Shown here piece after piece: positions 34,723-45,892 of a stretch of DNA of 64,000 nucleotides (its first letter is position 1; every line of letters starts with the position of its first letter). The translations under genes and the position numbers were made by a program. This DNA is from Nymphaea colorata (Eukaryota; Streptophyta; Magnoliopsida; Nymphaeales; Nymphaeaceae), in contig NC_045148.1 in NCBI RefSeq assembly GCF_008831285.2, positions 16,780,802 through 16,844,801 on the forward strand. The letters are read 5' to 3'. The notes below the pieces were generated by a model. The model was not told the origin of the DNA, made no database searches, and saw only the letters and a list, made by a program, of their open reading frames with translations.

Positions 34723-36399
34723 CTATGTCACCTGAGTGCAGGGTGCTGGTGCTGGTGCCGGTGCGGCACATCTCAAAAAATTTAGGTGCGGCGGTGCGGT
34801 GATAGTATTTTATTTTTTTTAAATATAATAATATAAACCACAAAATTATTAAACTGATTATTGATAAAATCATTAAAAGCAAAGGCCTCCTCAAACAAGT
34901 CAGATTAGATAATAAAGATATTATCTCTGTGATCAAAACCTATAAGCAAAAGGTATTATCTCTGTGACGCAAACCTATAACTTATAAGCAATTTAAAAAA
35001 GCAAATTAGACACCAAAGTGCAATCTCAAGCAAATGTTGTTAGTGTTAGTCATGACTGTAACAATAAAAAGCAATGCTCAACGGTGCTGCTATAGTGCTA
35101 CCTATTTAATCAAAGAAAACTGGATTTTTGTTGTAAGCATAAGTAAACTCATATACAAGCCGGACATGAAAACTCCACAAGATATACAAGCCGGACATGA
35201 ATATAGAAAAAAAAAAACAGCAAGATTTAAGCATTTTTTCTATGTTTAATCTCACTGTAAAAGCACAAGGCTTGCAAAAAACATAAGCGTTATAAGACCA
35301 ACAAAGTTAAGAACTCCCACAAGGAAAATCTTATATATAATTCAGATAAACTAACATTTTTTTTCTTCAAGAATTGAATTTCAGTGTTTATAGAGATGTT
35401 GACACTTGACACTAAAGACCTACATAGGAAGACATTGCAGTCACACATAAGGACTTCATCACCACCAGAAACTATGTTTGCCTATTTAACTTTATGATAT
35501 GATAACAGAGGTAGTAAATTGGAACCCAAAATGGTGATTTTGGTACTCATAATGGCAACGAGGTGGTGGTTCTAAACTTCTAATGTACGAGAGAGAGGTT
35601 TCCCATCTTTCACCGTCTTTCCCTTCGTCTCCTCCTCCACCGACGCCCGTTTCCCCTTCTTTCCCCTCCCCTCTCTTCCCCTTCGTCTATGGCCAAATCC
35701 TACTTCCCTCTGTTTTCTCCCCAAGTTCGCCTCCCCACCACCGTCTCTTCCCATGTGCATCGATTCAAGAGCCTGCTTACATATTGAATGCAGGGTTCAA
35801 CTGGAGTTGCAGTAGGAGCACAGAGAGAGGGAGCAGCGTAGAGAGAAGGGAGCAGCGCAGAGAGAGGGAGCAACGTTAAACAATAAAAAGCAGAAATAGA
35901 ATACGCTGCAAAGAGTGAGAGAGAGAGTTTACCCAAATCCGAACGCAGCGCAGAGAGAGGGAGCACCCGGAGGCCGGAGTAGCACAGGCTGCAAAGAGAA
36001 GGAGCGGCGCCACAGAGAGAGGGAGCAGCGAGTTCCCCAAGCATCGCAGAGAGAGGGAGCACCGGAATAGAGAGAGGCCGAGAGGGAGAGAATCAGAGAA
36101 GAGAAGCTGAGCGTGAGAGGGAGAGAACTTCTCGTGCCCTAGCTAAACTTAACATCATGTAAAAATTAAAACACCCAAAAAGTGGACGAAAAAGGGCAGG
36201 TTTGGTTTGACTGCACCCGACTCATGTTTGACGCGAGCTGGGTGCGCGTCCAAAAATGGACGAATTCAGTCAGGTGCGGCTGACCGCACCTGACTCACGT
36301 TTGACCTTTTGGGTGCGCACCACAAGCGCACCTGTGCCCGCACCCGAAATGCGTCAGGTGCGGGTGCAGGCTCAAACTGGAAGCACCCAGGTGACAGAG
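34723..36399. mobile_element. 1.68-kb non-autonomous DNA transposon nested in Copia-2
   Basis: It interrupts the RNase H end of Copia-2 between codons that join smoothly when it is removed. An 8-bp direct repeat ACTTCAAT lies on each side (34715-34722 and 36400-36407). The termini are 17-bp inverted repeats with two mismatches: CTATGTCACCTGAGTGC on the left, CTCTGTCACCTGGGTGC from the right. Inside each end lie many GGTGCGG/CCGCACC words. An 8-bp duplication fits hAT, but these ends are not the usual hAT form and a MULE-like origin is possible. No transposase is visible. Confidence 0.8.
35815..36085. repeat. GAGAGAGGGAGCA repeats inside the nested transposon
   Basis: About eight irregular copies of a GCAGAGAGAGGGAGCA unit. 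The open frames across it (35583-35879 and 35700-36062) come from this repetition. Confidence 0.75.
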
Positions 36400-36407
36400 A
36401 CTTCAAT

Positions 36408-39400
36408 GTGTTTGGTCCTTTCATGAAAGACCGAATTTGCCCTAATATATATTGCAGTCATATTATCGCATATAAGCTTTATAGGATTTCGCACATCAAT
36501 ATTCATATCCTTCAGAAGGGCTTTAATCCACACAAGCTCACATGTACATTCAGCCATAGCTCTGTATTCTGCTTCAGCACTTGATCGAGCAACTACAGAC
36601 TGTTTTTTGCTTCTCCAAGTTATAAGATTTCCTCCAACGAAGGTGCAGAAACCAGATATAGATCTTCGATCGTTTGAATCCCCTGCCCAGTCTGCATCAG
36701 TATAATCCACGACATCTAAGGGCAGATCACATTTCATTAAAATTCATTTTCCAGGGCATCTTTTCAAATACCTCAAGATTCTATGGGCAGCTTCAATATG
36801 AGTTGATCTAGGAGAATGCACAAACTGGCTAATGAAGCTTCTTACAGCGTATGATATGTCTGGTCTTGTAATAGTTAGATATATGAGCTTACCAACGAGT
36901 TTCTAAAAGCTTTGAATATTCTCGACTAGTTCTCTTTCATTTTTCTTTAATTTGCACTTGGTTTCAAGTGGTGTTTCTGCTGGTTTGGCAGCCAAGCATC
37001 ATGTTTCTTTCAATAGATCTAACATATATTTCCTTTGGCAAAGAAAGACTCCTTTGTTTGAGTGTGCAACTTCAATCCCTAAGAAGAATCTTAGTATTTC
37101 CAAATCTTTGATTTCAAAAAGCTGATTTAGATAGTCTTTGACGCGTGGCATAAAATCGACATCACCTGTCATTATTATGTCGTCCACATATACTAGGAGA
37201 ATGCAACTTTTAGAATTCCTCAAAGACGTAAACATAGTATGATCAGCACTACTTCTTTTGAAGCCCATTTTTGAAAGTGTATCACTGAAACGAGAGAACC
37301 AAGCTCGCGGTGGCTGTTTCAAACCTTAAAGAGCCTTTTTCAACTTACATACATACATGTGCTCATTCTTTATGCCTTTTTGGAGCCTCCATATTGACTT
37401 CCTCATTGAGATCACCATGAAGAAAGACATTTTTCACATCAAGTTGAGTCAGAGGCCATTTCTTGTTTGCTGCTACTGAGATTAAAGTACAGACAGAACT
37501 CATCTTTGCAACGGGAGCAAATGTTTCAGTATAGTCAATACCTTCAGTTTGAGTGAATCATTTGGTGACCAACCGAGCTTTGTAGGGCTTCACACTTCCA
37601 TCGCTGTTATATTTTGCTCGATAGACCCACTTGCATCCAACCAGCTTTTTGCCATCAGGTAGAGGAACTAGGACCCATGTCTGATTTTTTTACAATGTTG
37701 CAAGCTCCCCTTTCATTGCATTACACCACTTTGGATCAGATTTTGCCTCCTCATAGTTTTTGGTTCGTGTTGGGAGTATGTGTTTAGGATATAGGATTTA
37801 TAGTGAATGGATAGATTTTCGAAAGATAGGTATTGGTCTATGGAATGTTTTTTGTTTGCTGTAAGATAGGTGTAATAGTCACTAAATTTTGTTGGTGCTC
37901 TAGTAGGTCGGGTGGATCGTCTAGTGGAATTTTCTGGTTGGCTTGAGTTACTGAAGTTGGAATTTAGCTCAGTGGAAAGAGTGCTGGGATTGGTGTTGGT
38001 ATCAGGTTGTTCAGTTCTTAGAGGCGAAAGTAAGGACACATCATTTGGGACGATTTTGTCTACTTCAAAGTGGGGTTCAACCATAGGCAATACGAGCTGC
38101 TTACTATCATTAGGAGTTTCATAGTTGATTTCAGTCGTTGTCAAAGTGGACTGCTTGATGGGATTAGCAACATTCATCTCCCCCTGTCTTTGATGCTCAA
38201 AGAAGGATTTATGTTAAAAAAACTTCACATCACGAGATATAAGTAACCTTCTAGTAACTGGATCATAATATTTGTATCCCTTCTTTCTGCTAGAATAGTC
38301 AATGCTTTTGACAGCATGTTTTTCAAATTTGTTCCTAAATTTTTCTTGTATATGAACATAACACTTGCATCCAAAAACTTTAAGATGCTTTATAGAAACT
38401 TTTCTATTGAGAAGAAGTTCTATAGGAACTTGATTTTCAATGTTGGAACTAGGTGCTCTATTAACAATATAACAGGCCGTAGCAATAGCGTCATTCCAGA
38501 AACGAAAGGGAACATGCATGTGAGTCATAAGAGATCGAACAATATTCAACAGTTGCTTATTTTTTCGTTCAGCCACTCCGTTCTATTATGGGGTACCTGC
38601 ACAAGAATACTGAGGTTGTATTCCTTCCCCTTTTAGAAAGGTTTCAAGAGCATCATTCACATATTCTCCTCCATTGTCAGACCTAAGTTTTTTAATTTTG
38701 ACTCCATATTGAGTATGCACCATATTGAAAAAATCTTTAAATGCACTAAAAACTTCACTCTTATATTTAAGAAAAAACAACCAAGTCATGCGAGTCTTAT
38801 CATCAATAAAGGAGACATAATATCTGAAGCCAGAGTATGACGTTTCTGGGGCTGGTCCCCAAACATCAGAATGAACTAAATCAAAAATATCCTTTGATTT
38901 TTCCGTAGAAGATTGAAAAGGTAATCTCGTGGACTTAGAAAATTCATAAGCATCACATAGTTTATTTTCAACTGTAAGATTTGGAATAAGACGAGTTAAG
39001 CTTTGATCAAAGATGTGACCAAGTTTGGTGTGCCAAGTCCAGTAGTGAGAATGTTGGTCTTGCTGATCATTCACCATGAGGTTACAACAATTTTCGTCCA
39101 TCACGTATAGCCCATTCTGCTCATGCCCTCTACCAATCTCCTGTTTCGTCACACAATCCTGAAATATCACATCCTTTGAAGAAAAAACAACCAAACAGTT
39201 GTGAGACTTGGTTAATTTGCTAACAGACATGAGATTTGCTAACAATTTTGGAATATATAAAACTTGAGATTTCTGCCATTTCTTAAAAAATATTGTTTCA
39301 CTGTATCCCTCAGCAGTAATGAGTGATCCATCAACTGTAAAGACTGATCGTTGTCTTGTTTTGTCAAGATTAATCAATTGTGTTAAATCACTAGACATAT

Positions 39401-40438
39401 GATCAGTGGCCCCTATATCAACCACCCAAGTAGGATGATTTAAAGTAGCAGTCAAAGCAAAGTTATTACCTTCAGAATTGCTGACGGGCTGAGAAGATAT
39501 TAAATTGGTCTTTGCGAACTTTTGAAAAAATTTCTCAAGATCGTCCTTAGTGACAAAGTTGGCTGAATCAAGATTGGTGGAGGACGTCGCTTTGTCTCTT
39601 GTTGGTCTTCCAACTAGCTCCCAACATTTTTCACGAGTGTGACCAGACCTCTTGCAGTGGGTGCATCTAAATTTATTTCTTCCTTTCTGATAATTGAAGT
39701 TGGCGTTGGGAGGTTTGTTGGTGCTCAGATTTTTTTGATCCCCCTTGACAAAGTCGGCTTGAGCGACGCACGCCATTTTTTCACGGCTTTCTTTAGAAAT
39801 TTCAGTTTTGGAGTGCATAACTTGTCTTCGTGCAACCTCTCTTTGTAACATTTGATAGACATTGTTGAAGTTAGGCAGCGGAGTGGTATTGAGGATTTGA
39901 CTCCTAATACCTTTATAATCGGCTCCTAAACCTGCCAACAACATAAAGATTTTGTCTTCTTCAAATCGGATCTTGTATGTATCAGGATCAGTTGTAGCAG
40001 GCCTATATTGCAGAAGTTCATCAAATCGACTTTTAAGTTCTCCTATGTAGAGATTCAATGGCTTGTCACCTTTCATAAGTTTTGCAATTTCAACTTGAAT
40101 TTGATAAACCCGTGCGAGGTTATTTTGTTCGGAAAAGAGTTGTTTTAACTCATCCCAAATCTCCTTGGCAGTTTCTTGATACAAAAACAGATTTGAAATA
40201 GAGGGTTCCATAGAATTGATGAGCCATGACATCACCATATCATTTTCAGATTGCCAGTCGTCAAATCTGGGATCTGACCTGTCAGGAGGACTAATCTTCC
40301 TGTTTACATATCCAACCTTGGATCGACCGCTTAGAAACAGTCGAGCCGCCTTAGCCCAACTTAAGTAGTTGGTGCCATAGGGTATTGGTGATTTTAAGAT
40401 GTTGGCTGCTTTGCTCGTTGCTACTGAGACGTCTTAAA
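36408..40438 (-). pseudogene. Copia-2 gag-pol remnant
   Basis: The largest piece (38586-40238, extending in frame upstream to 40438) contains gag, a CCHC knuckle CTHCKRSGHTREKC, a protease site reading VDIGATDHMS where DTGA or DSGA is expected, and integrase with HSDVWGPAPE, FIDDKTRMTW and LRSDNGGEY. At the PQQNGV motif both glutamine codons are stops (TAA TAG, near 38585). Integrase then continues at 38214-38576 (NGVAERKN, ACYIVNRAPSS). Later pieces hold reverse transcriptase (VYVDDIIMTG, 36999-37322) and RNase H (YTDADWAGD, SRSSAEAEYRAM, 36408-36737). The last RNase H codons lie beyond the nested element at 34550-34722, ending LADIFTKSLA with one stop. Confidence 0.92.
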
Positions 40439-41097
40439 TTTTCTAGAGTCTCTTGCTAATTATTTGCCATGGAATAATAGGAAAAAACAAAGAACCAAAT
40501 GCAGCTCACAAGGTTGCAAACAAGTTACCGATAATACACCAATTAGCAAACTGGGAAGGCGTAGATAAAGAAGCAGCCAATCAATCCCTCGTTTCAGAAT
40601 TTAAAGGAGCATATATGCACAATCAATCATGCTCATAGTAATCTCAAGTCAAGGAAGATGAGAAAAAATCACCCGAATGAAGAAATTGTAGTTCCCCTTT
40701 AGAAAACCAAAGGCGGCGATAAAAAACCCTTTTATCCTTCTCCTCGGATCCCAACAGCAGCAGCGGATATTGAAGAAGTCCTGGCTAAGAGAACAGGCGG
40801 TGGTCGCAGCGGATAATGAAGAAGTCCCTTTTAGAAAACTCCCCAACGGTAGTTAGAAAACAGGGGAGGCGCAAACAGGGGAGGTGCTGTTCGCCGCCTT
40901 CTTCCACCTCCTACTTGTCGCCGCCGACACCCAGATCCTCAACATCTACACCGGCGAGCAGTGGGAGAGCGCACGTTAATGCTGCCTTCTACAGTGGCAG
41001 CATTAGAAAATAGGTGGCGTGGTCTGATACCTCTGTTACACTCACGACCTGCCTCCAAGTTGCAGAAGAAAGAAATAGTAGCGGCTTCACATTTCCC

Positions 41098-41109
41098 GCT
41101 TTGATACCA
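41098..41109 (-). other. Copia-2 primer-binding site
   Basis: The minus strand reads TGGTATCAAAGC, next to the right LTR. Confidence 0.88.
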
Positions 41110-41429
41110 TGATAGAAAACATGAGAAGGGAGCGACAAAGAAGGAAGCAACGCAAATTTACGTGGTTAGGCACTTTGGCCTATGTCCAAGGAGGAAGAAG
41201 AGGCTGCTGTTTTATTTATCCTCACACATTTACAATCAAAGAGAAAATGAGGGTTTTATACATTCCAAAGGGACGATAACTAGGAAGACCGTTATTTTAT
41301 CTTTCCATAAAATAGAAATGATTTTCTTCCTTCTCATCGTGACTTTCCTTCATTCTCGTTGTAACTGCAAAATATTGTTGATCTTGAATTTTTTGGCAGC
41401 AACAATCTTCTTCCACAAATCTCCTAACA
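41110..41429 (-). repeat. Copia-2 right LTR (5' LTR)
   Basis: 320 bases, partner of 34220-34538, followed by the TTGTA target duplication. Confidence 0.93.
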
Positions 41430-41434
41430 TTGTA

Positions 41435-42525
41435 CGTGTCTCCACAGACGAACCAAACAAGACGCGATTCAGAACATCGCTTATTCGCTTCACTGACTAC
41501 TTGCCTGACGATTTTTAGTCCAAAAAGGGAAGAAAAGAAAAGAACAGAAGAGCTTGGAAGCAATTAGTTCTACTACATGGGGGGAGTGGGAGGTGGAGGT
41601 ACACCGAAACTCAAGTATGGCTTGCGATTGGGAATAGGCGACTGCGGGCTCTGATCAGCCTTCTTGCTAGAAGCCCATGGAGATTCTTGCCCCATCAAAC
41701 TTGCCAATTCCCTCTGTAAGTATTTCCCGGGGTGTATTCCAATATGTTATCGCGTGCTGATAACCTTCTTCCCGATTTTCCAGCTGCTGCCATGGAAGGG
41801 ATAGTATGCCGTGGGTTTCCCTGTTGCTGTTGCTGCAGCAGAGTAGCTCATCACAAGCAAGGCCACAGCGGCAAACAGTAAGGGTGTCTTGACAATCCAG
41901 CAACCCATTCAGCGAGCAAGAGAGCGAATAGGACTGTTCAACTGTGGCCCGTGTATGTAGGATGAAGAAGGAAGGGTGGGAGTCGAAGTATTTAATTATC
42001 AGAGATCCGCTGAGTCAAGGGTGACGGCAAGTGCGACTGCTTTGGAACATGGAAGAAGATGACATCACAGTTCTAGCATCCATGGGACCATAAGGTTCGT
42101 AGAAAGACCCACGGTTGGCCTGATCCCATTGAAATGTCGGTTTCACAGACATTTCTTTGCAATAAAGTCATTTTTATCGTATCCGAAATATCTTCTTCCA
42201 AAGAACTAAGTGTAATTCAGCTTCGGCGTTTTATTTAACTGTGTGTATTCGGCGGCCCTACCATTAGAAGGCGAACGTGAAGAGGAAACAACCAAGAAGA
42301 AGCAAGGGAGTACCAAGATGCCACAGCCACTGTTTTTTGACTTGCAAAGAAAGTTGAAGATGGAGTGCCTAAGCAAGAAGGGAGCCTTTAAAGTACGCAT
42401 GAAATTTTCTCCTGTTCATTTGCAATCAATCAAGCTGGTAGATAAGATAAGACGAGAGTGTTCATTGAGTTTGCCTTGTCTAAGGAACTAAAGGAAGAAA
42501 ATTTGGTGGCCTTAATAAATATTCC
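41435..42525. repeat. Duplicated block A, copy 2, right part
   Basis: Counterpart of 22531-23630, with S3 inside it. Similarity stops at 42525, after GGTGGCCTTAATAAATAT. Confidence 0.9.
41573..41908 (-). pseudogene. S3: copy of S2 with an early stop
   Basis: Exactly the same length as S2 (336 bases) and nearly identical, from MGCWIVKTPLLFAAVALLVM to the PPPPTPP tail. The CAA glutamine codon that follows KVISTR in S2 is TAA here, so translation would stop at about half length and lose the PWASSKK and proline-rich region. The change is a single C-to-T step in an otherwise open frame, so inactivation is recent. Confidence 0.8.
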
Positions 42526-43734
42526 AAGAAGTGGAGCCTTTGTGTATGCTTCATCACCGACTGTTTAGAAGAGTGGAGCTAGAAAACGCTCGGGTTCTCT
42601 CTTGCCTGGTCGTTGAGCTCATGTTAGGTTCCACTACTGGCCAAAAGTAATAACAAAAAATTATTAGAATGTAGTGGAGCTCTTTTGTGGTTGTCAACTC
42701 AGTTGGCGATCTTCTTTGGCGAGTTTTTTTTGTAGTTCTTTCGTCCTTCTAAGCATTTCATTAATGAATAGTGGTTGGTTACTACTCAAGCGTTTGTGCA
42801 GTTTTATGTTGCTTGGATAAGTTCATTTTGTGAGCTCAATTTGATTAGTGAAACTCTACCAAAGCTACAATTGAAAATTATTTGGGATATGGGACTCCGC
42901 ATAAGCTATTAAATATTTGAATTTGGATGTTCTGGAAGTTGGTATTTAAGTACATTTAAGGTCCAAAATTTTTACGTTCTTTGCCTTCGTGTCTATAGTG
43001 GTGGCCTGAACATGCCACTACCTAAAGGGTAATTTGGCAATAGAGATATTGTGTGAGTATCCAATGAAAAATTTGCTATGTCTACACTGACTGGCGCATT
43101 CACATCCCTGCACCTGTATCGACGCCCATACAACTTTTCTTACTGCTCACAGGTTGTATCCGTCCTTGTCACATGTTGTGTCGGTTATGGGATTTCTGTA
43201 CCTGCACCTACACACATATGGGCACCCATGTGACTCAGTTGGTGGTCCATTTTTGAAAAACCTCTGGTTCTTAGTTTGAAATAATGGTTCACATGGCACT
43301 GTAATAAAAATGATGCATGCTCGATATATAGATGCTTTGCCATGAGTTGATTATTCTTTTCTTTAGAAGAAATCTGACCAATTGGCTTCGAAAATCAGAT
43401 TTTATAATATGAGGTAATCCGATTTACCATTGAATCTAGCTGAGCGAGGTACCATTTAGTTGGATTCAGATTTGGACCTAGACATGGACATTTAAAACCA
43501 AATCTGAATCCAATGGGTCGATTGACTATTCTCTTTAAAAAGCCTGCTGAGATTTTCATTAATGTATAACAATATCGTATAGACAAAAAAATAAATAAAT
43601 AAATAAAGGGACAGAAACAGAGGAAGAATAAACAAACAGAAAAAAAACTAAAAAGATAAAGGCGACTGCAAAGCGCAGCCACTCGTGAGGCTCAATTATT
43701 CTTATTAGATGCCGTAGGTAGAGTCATTTTCAGC
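42526..43734. other. Intergenic, no gene seen
   Basis: AT-rich sequence with no recognisable coding motif. The minus-strand frame at 43395-43682 is hydrophobic low-complexity sequence. Confidence 0.4.
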
Positions 43735-43815
43735 ATGTCTGAAAAATCTTCTTCCACAGAACCAACTATAATTCAGCTTGGGCGTTTTCTTTTACTGATT
43801 GTGTCTCGCTGGAAT
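43735..43815. repeat. Short relic of the S2/S3 upstream region
   Basis: AATCTTCTTCCACAGAACCA, then ATAATTCAGCTTGGGCGTTTTCTT, matches 42190-42235 and 23300-23345 (upstream of S3 and S2). A third, truncated copy of that flank. Confidence 0.55.
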
Positions 43816-43863
43816 GATCGAAGTTCAGAGGGATCCCTTTTTCTCAAAAACCAATATAATTTC

Positions 43864-44404
43864 TGTGGGTGAAAATATAGACCCTATATATAACTAAGAT
43901 TTAAACCCGAACAATTACTTGGAGAAAACTGACAGAGTCTCGACATTCAAAATATTCTCAATAATAAACTTGACAAATCATATTTAATGATAACTTAATA
44001 ACCAACACAAATAACAAATAACTCATAAAATGAACTAAAACCCTGCAACCTATAAATTACAGAATATAAATTATTTTATTCATCAAAATGAACATTCCAA
44101 AGAGAGACACAAGGAAACTCACCTAAGCTCACATAGTGAGCTTTTACACCCAAGCACTCTCATGCCCTTTGCACCCATTTCCCTTGCACTTAAATCTCAC
44201 TTAATGGTCAGACACTAGCTCACACAGTGAGCACACATTAAACACTGCTCAAGGAATTCAACTCCAATTCATAGGGAGGGCAAATCGGTGGTGGATGAAT
44301 CCACCGAATTCTATATATATAATCATTACATTTAAGTACCGTCTTTCGAAAGGAGGCTCACAGCTTCTTGAGTCTCCACGACTCTTCAGTGACGACTCCT
44401 TACA
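43864..44404 (-). repeat. Solo LTR of the Copia-3 family
   Basis: 541 bases, starting TGTGGGTGAAAAT and ending CTCCTTACA, flanked by the perfect target duplication ATTTC (43859-43863 and 44405-44409). It shares AATAATAAACTTGA, CTCACATAGTGAGC and the GGTGGTGGATG...CCACC segment with both Copia-3 LTRs. A perfect duplication around one LTR indicates LTR-LTR recombination after a full insertion. Confidence 0.85.
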
Positions 44405-44539
44405 ATTTCTATTTTTTGTTTTTTGGTGCGGCCTCCCCACTCTCATTGAAGGAGAATGCGAACAGGATTATGATTTAAAAAAAAAAAAATTGCCTTAAAA
44501 TTGAGGTCGTTAAACTACCTTAATATTGCATCAACTGTA

Positions 44540-44901
44540 CAAGAGGGTTTGTAGCGTGCCAAAAGTACGTTTGGGAAGAAACTTAGTCGTGAGGGTTGCT
44601 GGTCGTCCAAAAGCATTGCCTTGAAGGATGTGGCTCTTCTCCACTTGGTGGTATTGCAAGGATGGTCATTTGGTTCCTTTGTGACATAGCCTGGATCGGC
44701 TGTCATATGGCTACACCCTGTCCTTTGATCGTATTTGCTTTTCCATAAGTTAGGAAGGTGTAATCCCCAAAAACTAACTCCTTACATCCATTAGAAACCG
44801 ATAAATTAATTCAGCATCTTATGATCAATGCTCTAATTATACAAACAATTGTTGACAAAAAAGTGCACTTTCAAACAAGAAAAGGGGGATGGAATCATGG
44901 C
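44540..44901. repeat. Duplicated block B, copy 2, downstream flank of S4
   Basis: Matches 9225-9610, with GGTGTAATCCCCAAAAACTAACTC as the clearest stretch (broken here: GGTGTAATCCCCAAAAACTA). It ends where plastid DNA begins. Confidence 0.75.
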
Positions 44902-45198
44902 CGGTATCTGAGCAATTCGTCCTGTTGCTTTCACGGAACTACCCTCTTGTATCATCAAACCGTCACCCATTAATACAATGCCAACATTATTGGATTCCAA
45001 ATTCAGAGCAATACCTATCGTACCCTCTTCAAACTCTACTAATTCACCTGCCATTACTTCATCAAGACCATGAATACGAGCAATGCCATCGCCCACTTGA
45101 AGTACGGTACCAGTGTTCACAATCTTTACTTCTCTATTATATTGCTCAATCCGTTCGCGGATAATATTACTAATTTCTTCGGCTCGAATGGTTACCAT
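44902..45198 (-). pseudogene. atpA: Plastid atpA, 5' part (NUPT)
   Basis: The first 99 or so codons of the chloroplast ATP synthase alpha subunit in the correct frame, from [20 protein letters not shown] to GRIAQIP, then nuclear sequence. The protein normally continues for about 500 residues. It carries only the beta-barrel N-terminal domain. The plastid upstream spacer and atpF end precede it on the minus strand as in the plastome. In the nucleus it has no known promoter or transit peptide, so it should be silent. Confidence 0.92.
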
Positions 45199-45266
45199 TA
45201 GTATCTCTTAATTCTTTCTAGCAAGCAAAAAAGGAGAAAAATAATACCTATCCTATAGTAGAAGGA

Positions 45267-45377
45267 CTAATCGGTTATTTCTTTCATGGCCCCAAGTATG
45301 CCAATATTAGCACCGATGGTGCGTAAATGTAACTCGTCGTTCAAACAATTATTCAGAGTTCCTAGAGCCCCTTGTAA
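45267..45377 (-). pseudogene. atpF: Plastid atpF, 3' end (NUPT)
   Basis: Encodes [20 protein letters not shown] and ends GAMKEITD with its stop at 45267-45269. This is the C terminus of the plastid ATP synthase b subunit, directly upstream of atpA as in chloroplast operons. Its upstream end joins an internal atpA segment in frame. Confidence 0.85.
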
Positions 45378-45600
45378 GGTATCTGTAGCTACTGCTGTTT
45401 TACCGGTCTGTCTGTCCCCAATAATTAATTCTCGCTGACCGCGTCCTATAGGGATCATCGAATCAATAGCAATAAGCCCCGTTTGAAGAGGCTTATATAC
45501 GGAACGTCTCGAAATAATACCTGGAGCGGGAGGCTCAATTAACCGATATTCAGAAGCTAAAATTTCACCCCTCCCATCAATAGGTTTAGCTAGGGCAATT
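45378..45600 (-). pseudogene. atpA: Plastid atpA, internal part, out of order (NUPT)
   Basis: Encodes [20 protein letters not shown] through [20 protein letters not shown] and KTAVATDT, which includes the nucleotide-binding P loop GDRQTGKT. In the intact gene this follows the 5' fragment after a gap of about ten codons. Here it lies upstream of atpF instead, so the operon segment has been permuted. The frame is open across the junction into atpF. Confidence 0.9.
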
Positions 45601-45892
45601 CATCTGCTTTTCACGTTCCGTGAATAGCCGGGACATTGAGGAATATCCAGAAGGGTATTTCGGGAATCGATCTGATTCTATCTCTGTTCGTTCCGTTTGA
45701 AGAGAGGAAGGATCCCAAAGAATCAATCTTTCTTTTAGTTGCTGAATCTCTGTTTGATTGATCAATGTGTGATATTCCGAATCCTCATTCCTAATGGAAT
45801 CGAAATGATCTCTGGATTGATCAGAAGATCCTTTCAATTGGCTAGAATCCATTACTTGAACGAAAATAGATCTTGTGGAATCAAAATCACAA
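45601..45892 (-). pseudogene. ycf2: Plastid ycf2 fragment (NUPT)
   Basis: Encodes [20 protein letters not shown], then [20 protein letters not shown] and [11 protein letters not shown], a conserved part of the very large plastid Ycf2 protein. In the plastome ycf2 lies in the inverted repeat, far from atpA, so this insertion joins distant plastid segments. The fragment is about 95 codons of more than two thousand. Confidence 0.9.

Larger units (their letters stand above)
34220..41429 (-). mobile_element. Copia-2: Ty1/Copia retrotransposon with nested insertion
   Basis: 7.2 kb with target duplication TTGTA on both sides (34215-34219 and 41430-41434). LTRs of 319 and 320 bases start TGATAGAAAACATGAG and end in ACA. 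The primer site is by the right LTR and the polypurine tract by the left, so the element reads on the minus strand. Removing the 1.68-kb nested transposon leaves about 5.5 kb. Its LTRs have diverged more than those of Copia-1, and its coding region has more stops, so it is older. It sits in block A copy 2, about 24 bases from the position at which Copia-1 interrupts copy 1. Confidence 0.95.
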
